A stretch of DNA of 64,000 nt from Mesorhabditis belari (lineage: Eukaryota > Nematoda > Chromadorea > Rhabditida > Rhabditidae). A model generated the notes under the pieces. The model saw nothing but the letters and a program-made list of their open reading frames with translations, did no database searches and was not told where the DNA came from. This document shows positions 57,051 to 64,000 of this stretch, piece after piece; the stretch's first letter is position 1, and every line of letters begins with the position of its first letter. Position numbers and translations under genes: made by a program. The DNA is taken from positions 7,332,501 to 7,396,500 of the forward strand of contig CAUEEP010000743.1 of NCBI GenBank assembly GCA_958450365.1, written 5' to 3'.

Positions 57051-57120
57051 ACTGATTGAACAGTGTCTTCACAAAAATTGCATTGCATTTTTCAATTGCA
57101 AACAAATCTGAGCACAGGTA

Positions 57121-57351
57121 CACTACTGGACAATGAAATATGATATTTGAAAAAAGATCGTCACTTTCGCGCGTCTGTAACTCCCTTGTCTTTACCGTAT
57201 TTTTAAATATTAATATTAACATTGTGTAGCCCTTGAAAAGAGCTTTCAGAAAATATATAACACTAATAGTTTAAACGCAAAGACAAGGGAGTTACAGACG
57301 CGCGAAAGTGACGATCTTTTTTCAAATATCATATTTCATTGTCCAGTACTG
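57121..57351. mobile_element. Tc1-like MITE, solo copy
   Basis: A complete 231-bp palindrome with ends CACTACTGGACAATGAAATA / TTTCATTGTCCAGTACTG, TA flanks, and the inner GTCACTTTCGCGCGTCTGTA inverted. Nearly identical to 47506-47737 in the receptor intron. Confidence 0.88.
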
Positions 57352-60300
57352 TATCTGGTATCGAAGAATGTGAAATCCCGATGAATCTATTGAAAACATT
57401 TTGCCTGAAAGCTCATCGTTTATCGAAATCGAGAAATTTTATGCGCAGGGATGCGAGCGAGAGTTTTCTTGAGGGTGAATGAATTCCCGGACACTTGGAT
57501 GGAAAAAAAAGGAGAGAAGTTTCAGAAAAGAATAAGGAAAAGGAAAGGGGATGAATTTGGGTCCACTACTCTTTTCTTGTGCAATCTTGTCCTACTTACC
57601 TTTGTTCGATTTGTGTGCTCCACTTCGGTTTACCGCAAATACCAAAGCATAAACCGAAATGAAGCGAGAGTGCGAAGATTTCGCTTTTGCTCATCTTTAT
57701 GACGAGAGAATTTACCCTTCTCATTTTCAATTAAAAATTTTGACTTTTTTTTCGTTTTCCCTTCTCGATTTTTTCATTTACAAAGGTACTTAGGTTTTCA
57801 GAGGAAAAAAAGGAGAACTTATTTAGCCAAGATCTTCGACTTTTTCACGCTGAACTAAGCTGGTAATTGAATGCTAAACTAATTATATTTCTGTGAACTA
57901 AGCTGGTAATTGAAAATCGCCTCAGGTTTTTTTACGAGATAAATCAGAGTGGATTTAAACTCTCGACAAGTACCGGCATCAGTCTGAGTCTGAAATCGAG
58001 GCGGCACCAAAAAAAAAATCAGCTCTCGGGGCACAAGAGCAAGAGTTTACGGGTCAAGGACTGCGCCTTAGCTCGAGCTGCCCCCTCCCCAAAGACAGTC
58101 ATCCCAATCTTGACAGAAACTCCCCCCTTATTCAGCAATTTGTCCCTACAAGGGTTCATAGCTCTGTTCTCGATTGAATCTCGATTGAATCTCTTTCAAA
58201 ATAAGCGAAAAAGTAGATGTGGATCAAGAAGACCTTCACAATCATGTTCCACAATTCGTGAATTCGGTTTTTTTTGTTTTTCAAATGATACTTTTAAAAT
58301 CTATGTATAAAAATTTTCTTTTTCACATTTTTAGCCTATGCTTTATGCTCATTTTTTCAGCTTATCCTCATCTTTTTATCTTAATTACAATTTTGCAGAA
58401 CTTCTTTTAATGTGTCATTGCTTTTCTTTGGTCAATCAGCTCTAGAAGTGCAAGTTTACTGCTGAGCTCTGAGATCGTAAAAAAATGCATTCGGTTTACG
58501 AAATCCGCTTGATAAAAAGTGAGCAAAGGAGAGAAAAGTGGGTGATTACCTAACTTTTCGCAGGTTGATGCTTGAAGAAGCGGCCGCATACCAGGTCAAG
58601 GGTACTGTCCCCCCGGCCCTTCCCCAATCTCCCCCCCTTCTCCTCAGTGGGTTTCTCGATTCAATCTGCCCCCATCATTCTCTTTTCTTTTTCCTTTAAT
58701 CTCATCGTCTTTCATTTATCCAATTCCCTATGTCATTTCAATAACTTTTGATTTATCCTTTTGATCTAAATCACTTTCCCATTAGAAGATAAATCTTTAG
58801 AGGAAATTGGACCACCATGATTTGGACCACCAATTGGGCCTTTAACTAGTTCAAAATAGAAGCTTTAACTAGTTTCATTTGTTTTAGGGAAAATCATAGG
58901 GAAAAGTTCTCCTAGAACCTCTTCGCTCGTGAAAAAGTCTCAATTTCATTACCCAGAATCAATTACAAGTTCTTGAGATTTTGCCCGCTTGCAAAACTTT
59001 TCTTGAAATGGTCAATCGGTTGAGAGGAAACGGTATTGCTGTTAACCTTGACATGATACCTTTTCAAAGGATTACAATTTCCCCTAAACAAATGAATTCA
59101 TTTCACGGATTCGCCATTTCATTTAAAAGAAGAATATGCAAATGAAGCAAACTTTTCGGGTCATTATTCTCGAGTCAAAAAAAGGTCAAATCCCTGAGCC
59201 ATTTGGTGGTTGAGAACCGTATTTTTGTCAAATCTTCGATCTAATTTTTCGATTTTTCGTTTTCTTTAACTTTTATATGAAATTTCTACTAGTTCAAATA
59301 AAAAAATATAATTTTATAAAGATTAGGAAGATTAGGAATCAGTTACGGTATTGTTGCAACCATTTGATCGGTGGATTAAATGTAGTTTCGGTAGAAGATC
59401 GGTAGAAGATCGGTAGATCTTTTTAAATTTTTCCAAACCATAGCAAGGTCTTAGTTCTTAATTGAAAGAGGAAAGAGGATGAGCGACGATAAAATCGAGG
59501 GGTTCATCGAAAGATGGCCCTTTTAGGGATTGAGTTGCGCAATGCCGTCGATCTCCTAGTTCAGGGTCGTTCGCTTCCGTGTCTGCCCCTTCCAGGCTAT
59601 CATTTCTCTAAACATCTTTCATTGAATATTCATTTTCAAAACATTAAGTTTATAATTTAAATGTTATTTCAGGTTGTGCACGACCCGAAATGGGGATTTC
59701 GGGTTGGGGCCCGCGTCTGCGCAAGCAATCCACAATAACTGGTTCGTTTTTTGAATCGAGAACAAAAAAAAAGCAAGATTTGGTTTTACGATTACTTTTT
59801 TACTATTAGGATTACTTTATTTTACTTTACTTTACTTTACTTTACTTTACGATTACTTTACTTTATTTTACGATTACTTTACTTTACTTTACAATTACTT
59901 TACTTTACTTTACGATTACTTACTCAACTATTAGGTTAAGTACAAAGTCTTTCACTCAAATTCATTCTCTAATTGAATCTAAGTCTCAAACTACTAAATA
60001 AAATAATAAAATAGTTTTTTCAAAATTAGATAAACCAATAATTTCTCTTGCAAATGACTTTTCAAAGTTTCTGAAAAGCTTTGTTTTAATGATTTTTCAT
60101 TAGCAAGAAGCTGAGTATTGAACAATGACAAGGTTTAATGATACGATTTGGATCGTTTCTTTCAATCAAATCGTTTTTGATGAAAAAATAAAAAAAGATA
60201 GCGCACAAAAAGTTAGATCTACAAACAGAATTTTTAGAATAAATCGTTTAGCGATTTTCTTTATGTGCTCATTTTTCAAAATATCATTTTTTTCAAAGCG

Positions 60301-60543
60301 CGCGTACTTTCAAAAAATGCGTCTTTGGTATCAAAAAATAGCCCTGAATCTCAGCTATTTTTTGATGCCTAAGCGTTCAATGTTCGTTCTCGCAGATTCT
60401 TCTAAAATACTAAAAAAAATGAAATTGTTTAAAAATGATAAAAAGTAAATGATAAATGATTTATAAAGAAAGAAAGTATTTGGTAGTTTAAGACTCATTA
60501 ATTTCGATAATAAAATGAAGAGCGCAAGATTTAGTACTTTACC

Positions 60544-61050
60544 TACCGTAAATACTGTAATAGTCATTTCCCGTTAGAGCCGCTAGATTATGGAACTTGC
60601 TCCCAAACGACATACGAGAAATTCAGTCGCTTTTCATATTCAAGAAACGTATCGATGCTTTAGATCTAGTGGCTCTTTGCCGTAAGTATTTGGCTTATTG
60701 ATTTCAGTATGTATTGTATGATTAAGTATCACTGTGCATTTCTCTATGATTTCTTTCACTTTATCGTTTGAATAAAGTATTATTATTAGTACCCCATCTC
60801 CCTCGTACAGTCGCGTAGTTGCAAAGTCGCGTAGTCGTTTTTTAGTATTTCATTTGTTTTCAAAGCGCCCGTACTTTCAAAAAATACGTCTTTGGTATCA
60901 AAAAATAGCTGAAATCTAGGGCTATTTTTTGATACCTAAGCGTGCATTGTAGCCTAAACCAGTGTCGAGAAAAACTCGTTCAAAGCTAGACTACACAACA
61001 CTCCGCACCGTCATTATGGGCGGTGTGGTACTATTACAGTATTTACGGTA
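60544..61050. repeat. CCGTAAATACTGTAATAG MITE, copy 4, split by a LINE 3' fragment
   Basis: Left end 60544-60563 and the rest from about 60787 to 61050 make one MITE. Between them, on the + strand, 60564-60701 encodes a fragment typical of non-LTR reverse transcriptase C-termini (SFPVRAARLWNLLPNDI, FKKRIDALDL), then a short 3' UTR ending ATTATTATT. So a 5'-truncated LINE inserted into an existing MITE. Confidence 0.8.
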
Positions 61051-61077
61051 GATATTAAAGCTTTCCAGAAGCTTTCC

Positions 61078-61329
61078 AGTACCCCAGCCCCCTCGTACAG
61101 TCGCGTAGTCGCGTAGTCGTTTTTTAGTATTTCATTTTTTTCAAAGCGCCCGTACTTTTAAAAAATGCGTCTTTGGTATCAAAAAATAGCCCTGAATCTC
61201 AGCTATTTTTTGATACCTAAGCGCGCACTGTAACATAAACCAGTGTCGAGAAAAACTTGTTTAAAGCTAGACTACGCAACACTCCGCACCGTCATTATAG
61301 GCGGTGGGGAACTATTACAGTATTTACGG
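61078..61329. repeat. CCGTAAATACTGTAATAG MITE, copy 5 (left end lost)
   Basis: The right end and interior are intact; the left terminal 20 bp are replaced by a short AGCTTTCCAGA duplication. It follows copy 4 head to tail. Confidence 0.75.
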
Positions 61330-61505
61330 TAATAATTTATATCAATATACTGTTTTAGTTTATTAGGCACAGGTTTAGTTGATTCTAAAAGATTCTAAAG
61401 TCTAAATTCTGTCGATCTTTACTTATCAACTTTTTAGTACTTCAGAAGTGATTTGAAAGTGAAATTATAAAGAAATAATTATAAATACTCAAAATTCATT
61501 TCCAG

Positions 61506-63461
61506 CCTCAGCATGTTTAATTGTTTTTCTGGTTGGTTGCCCATCAACGGTGGAGGCAATCACAAAACCTTTTGTTAACGCATCAATGCCTGAACTTCGC
61601 CCAACTTTTGTCGTCAACTTCGACATGTCCACTGTAATTTGTCAACACTCGGAAGGTTTTAAATTTAAAGATTTAATTTAAAAATCATAATCTAACAGTT
61701 GCTACGGATCTTCACGTGCACGAGATTTCAATTCTATGTGATGGACAAAAAGATTGCTATGATAATCCAGCACTAGACGATGAGATTTTTCCATATTGTG
61801 GTTGGTAACAGAGCAGTGTTTTATTGATTTAATTGTTTTATTGATTTAGCTAAGAATATCGAAACTGCTTAACTTTAAATGAAAATTTACAGAAAAAAAG
61901 TGTAACTCGACGTGCAATGGTCGAGGCGCTTGTTTGTATGATGGTAAAGAGCCACAATGTTTCTGCAATCAAGGATTCTCTGGGCCTGCTTGCGAAATTA
62001 TTGGTACAAAAACGTGGCACAACTTTAAAAATAAAAGATCTAGATACAAATGAATGCTCGTCAAAGCCGTGTCACTGGTTTGCGCATTGCCAGAATACTG
62101 TGGGCTCGTTTCAATGCAAATGTTTTGATGGATTTGAAGGAGATGGCTTCCACTGCACTGGTCAGTTTATTAGGTTTTTGAGTAGAGATTTCTTAGTAAG
62201 GTTTTTCAATTTTTTTCAATTCTGTTATTCAAAAACATTTAGATATTGATGAATGCGAGGATGGAATCGCTCAATGCCCGGCAAACTCTGATTGTATCAA
62301 CTTGCCTGGTAGCCATTTTTGCAATTGCACTCAAGGATTTGCGCCAAAGGTTTGTCTTCTTTGGAATCTTCAAATGTCCAGCCAATGAACTCTGTGAAAA
62401 CAAGAACAGCTTAAATACTGTATTTTATAATAATTTAGCTAAAGTTATGTTGTAGTCTGTTAAAGAAATAAAGAAATAAAGAAATAAAGAAATAAAGAAA
62501 TAAAGAAATAAAGAAATAAAGAAATAAAGAAATAAAGAAATAAAGATAGAAAGATAGAAAGATAGAAAGATAGAAAGATAGAAAGATAGAAAGATCTCTT
62601 TAGGGATCACCGTTGGAAAGATGTGAAGACATTGATGAGTGTGCTCGCGGAATCTTCAAATGTCCAGCTAATGAACTTTGTGAAAACACTGTATAAAACA
62701 ATTATCTAACTTATTATCTAACTTTTTTTGAATTTAGATTGGTGATTATAAATGTGTTAATGAGTGCGATGTAGGCTATAAAGCAAGTGAAGGACGATGT
62801 GTGGTCAGTGATTTCAGCATTTCGATTTGTCTTACCGTAAACTCTGTAATAGTACCCCAACCCCATAATGACGGTGCGGAGCGTCGCGTAGTCTATCTTT
62901 AAACGAGTTTTTCTCGACACTGGTTTATGCTACAATGCGCGCTTAGGTATCAAAAAATTGCCCTGAATTTCAGCAATTTTTTGATACCAAAGACGCATTT
63001 TTTGAAAGTACGGGCGCTTTGAAAAAAATGAAATACTAAAAAACGACTACGCGACTATACGAGGGGGATGGGGTACTATTACAGTATTTACGGTAGGGTT
63101 TTTGCTGATCAAAATATAAATATAAGTGCATTGCAAAGAATTAAAGAATAAAAATAAAGATTTCTAGGATATTGATGAATGTGCAGTGAACAAAACGTCA
63201 TGCCACCAACGGGCTTCATGCATCAACACCGATGGATCGTACAGATGCGCTTGCGAGAAAGGATTCGCTGGAGATGGACACACTTGTGAACGTATGAAAT
63301 GGATGCATTCATTTCAGCTATTCATCTTTAATCATCTTCAGCAATCAATTTGGATTGTCGTTTCAATAACGATATCTGCAGTCGACACGCCTACTGCTTA
63401 AAAGGACTCGGACTTTGTGTTTGCAAGACTGGCTATATGGGCGATGGTCTCATCTGTGAAG
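61506..63461 (+). CDS. LDLa/EGF-repeat protein, MUA-3/MUP-4-like (partial; 5' start and 3' part missing)
   Basis: Nine exons join in phase: 61506-61655, 61699-61800, 61893-62003, 62038-62160, 62243-62349, 62604-62690, 62738-62803, 63168-63291, 63342-63461. The first encodes a hydrophobic signal-like stretch ([10 protein letters not shown]). Then come an LDLa-type half ([17 protein letters not shown]), an EGF ([11 protein letters not shown]...[10 protein letters not shown]), and further EGF modules, several with the Ca2+-binding DIDEC start and Asn/aromatic pattern ([16 protein letters not shown]). This matches the N-terminus of worm epidermal attachment proteins with LDLa plus many EGF repeats, but fibrillin-like proteins are also possible. 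No start codon was located, so an upstream exon is needed. The gene continues past the window. Confidence 0.85.
62363..62412 (+). repeat. Partial copy of EGF exon 62604-62690 in the preceding intron
   Basis: GGAATCTTCAAATGTCCAGC and CAATGAACTCTGTGAAAAC repeat bases 62650-62690 of the next exon with few changes, but without a usable acceptor, and the frame soon stops. A dead exon fragment from local duplication. Confidence 0.8.
62459..62597. repeat. (AAAGAAAT)n and (AAAGATAG)n tracts in EGF intron
   Basis: About ten AAAGAAAT units then seven AAAGATAG units, separating the dead exon copy from the live exon at 62604. Confidence 0.9.
62833..63095. repeat. CCGTAAATACTGTAATAG palindromic MITE, copy 6 (EGF intron)
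   Basis: Complete copy with TA borders in the intron 62804-63167, 30 bp downstream of the donor. Confidence 0.85.
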
Positions 63462-63787
63462 GTAAAATTGAATCAATTAAATCTTTAATAAATCATTTAA
63501 ACTAAAACTGAAACTACTGTTAATAAATCAGTCAAATTTGAAGTTTATTTTCAAAAGAAATTAGAGACAAGAACATTTTGTTGGCTTGAATCAGCAGTTA
63601 GCCGATTTAAGCCGATTCATTGTTTACATAAGTTAAACTTTGGTATTAATTGTTGATAAATGTAAGACAGTTGATTAATTTAGTATTGAATTAGCATTTC
63701 AATAACTAAACTGAGTTTGAAAAGCAATTTTCCCGTTTACCCGAAAGCTCTTTGACTCGCTCGTTACCTTTGAACTTTTCGCCTTCA

Positions 63788-63940
63788 CTACTTTCTTTTC
63801 TTTCTTTCTTTTCTTTTCTTTCTTTTCTTTCTTTCTTTTCTTTCTTTCTTTTCTTTCTTTTCTTTTCTTTCTTTTCTTTCTTTTCTTTCTTTTCTTTCTT
63901 TTTTCTTTTCTTTCTTTTCTTTTCTTTTCTTTTCTTTCTC
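63788..63940. repeat. (TTTCTTTC)n microsatellite
   Basis: About 150 bp of TTTC/TTTTC units, inside the next intron of the EGF gene or beyond. The Lys-rich minus strand frame here is an artefact. Confidence 0.92.
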
Positions 63941-64000
63941 AAAATACAAAAGCTTTTCAAAATGTTTCTAGAGCTAAAAGATAAGCATATTTTCACTAAT

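Larger units (their letters stand above)
55929..61505. other. Gene-poor region before the EGF gene
   Basis: No splice-supported gene. It contains a tRNA-like repeat (56270-56470), two duplicated blocks (56545-56880 region and copies), a Tc1-like MITE (57121-57351), a tetranucleotide-rich TTTAC tract (59815-59930), and MITEs with a LINE fragment (60544-61329). The start exon of the EGF gene, which must lie upstream of 61506, was not identified. Confidence 0.55.

Noticed and set aside
57451..57702. First exon of the EGF gene
   Set aside because: Open frame with an ATG and some hydrophobic residues, but no donor in the needed phase and 3.8 kb away, with repeats between.

Overview
The window reads as nuclear DNA of a free-living, rhabditid-type nematode that is not one I can name. 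The evidence is short introns (many 37-60 bp) with TTTCAG/TTTTAG acceptors, two cuticle collagens of the classic worm layout, worm-type neuronal genes, and AT-rich introns and spacers full of palindromic Tc1/mariner-like and hAT-like short elements. All long genes are split into small exons. The models below were joined by hand by checking GT/AG borders and reading phase at every junction.

Layout. (1) 1-974 (+): 3' part of a synaptotagmin, its C2B domain. (2) 975-5.3 kb: repeats, then a doubtful small ORF. (3) 5664-10069 (-): complete 20-exon CNOT3/NTL-3, a CCR4-NOT subunit. (4) 10.1-14.4 kb: spacer with two hAT-like palindromes and a decayed reverse transcriptase end. (5) 14.4-25.8 kb (-), perhaps from 28.3 kb: RIM-binding protein (SH3, three FN3, SH3, SH3). 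(6) 28850-31142 (-): a galectin-fold protein with a long Pro/Gln tail. (7) 31523-32675 and 34679-36693 (-): two cuticle collagens. (8) 37649-50016 (+): a complete AMPA-type glutamate receptor subunit (31 exons, about 951 aa) whose introns hold many mobile elements. (9) 50830-54816 (-): complete TRMT44 tRNA(Ser) 2'-O-methyltransferase, tail to tail with the receptor. (10) 55-61.5 kb: repeats, a decayed mariner and a truncated LINE. (11) 61506-63461 (+) and beyond: the 5' part of an LDLa/EGF extracellular or membrane protein of the MUA-3/MUP-4 type.

Three genes act at the synapse: the vesicle Ca2+ sensor family (synaptotagmin), the active-zone scaffold (RIM-BP) and a postsynaptic receptor (GLR). 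The collagens and the EGF protein belong to cuticle or epidermal attachment. CNOT3 and TRMT44 are housekeeping RNA genes. No operon is evident.

No CRISPR, prokaryotic system or virus is seen. The most unusual content is repeat biology inside introns: a Tc1-like element carrying a piece of a collagen exon, an array of Pol III B-box-like motifs, a minisatellite built from a 5' splice site, a duplicated terminal receptor exon, and fold-back elements of up to 1.5 kb.
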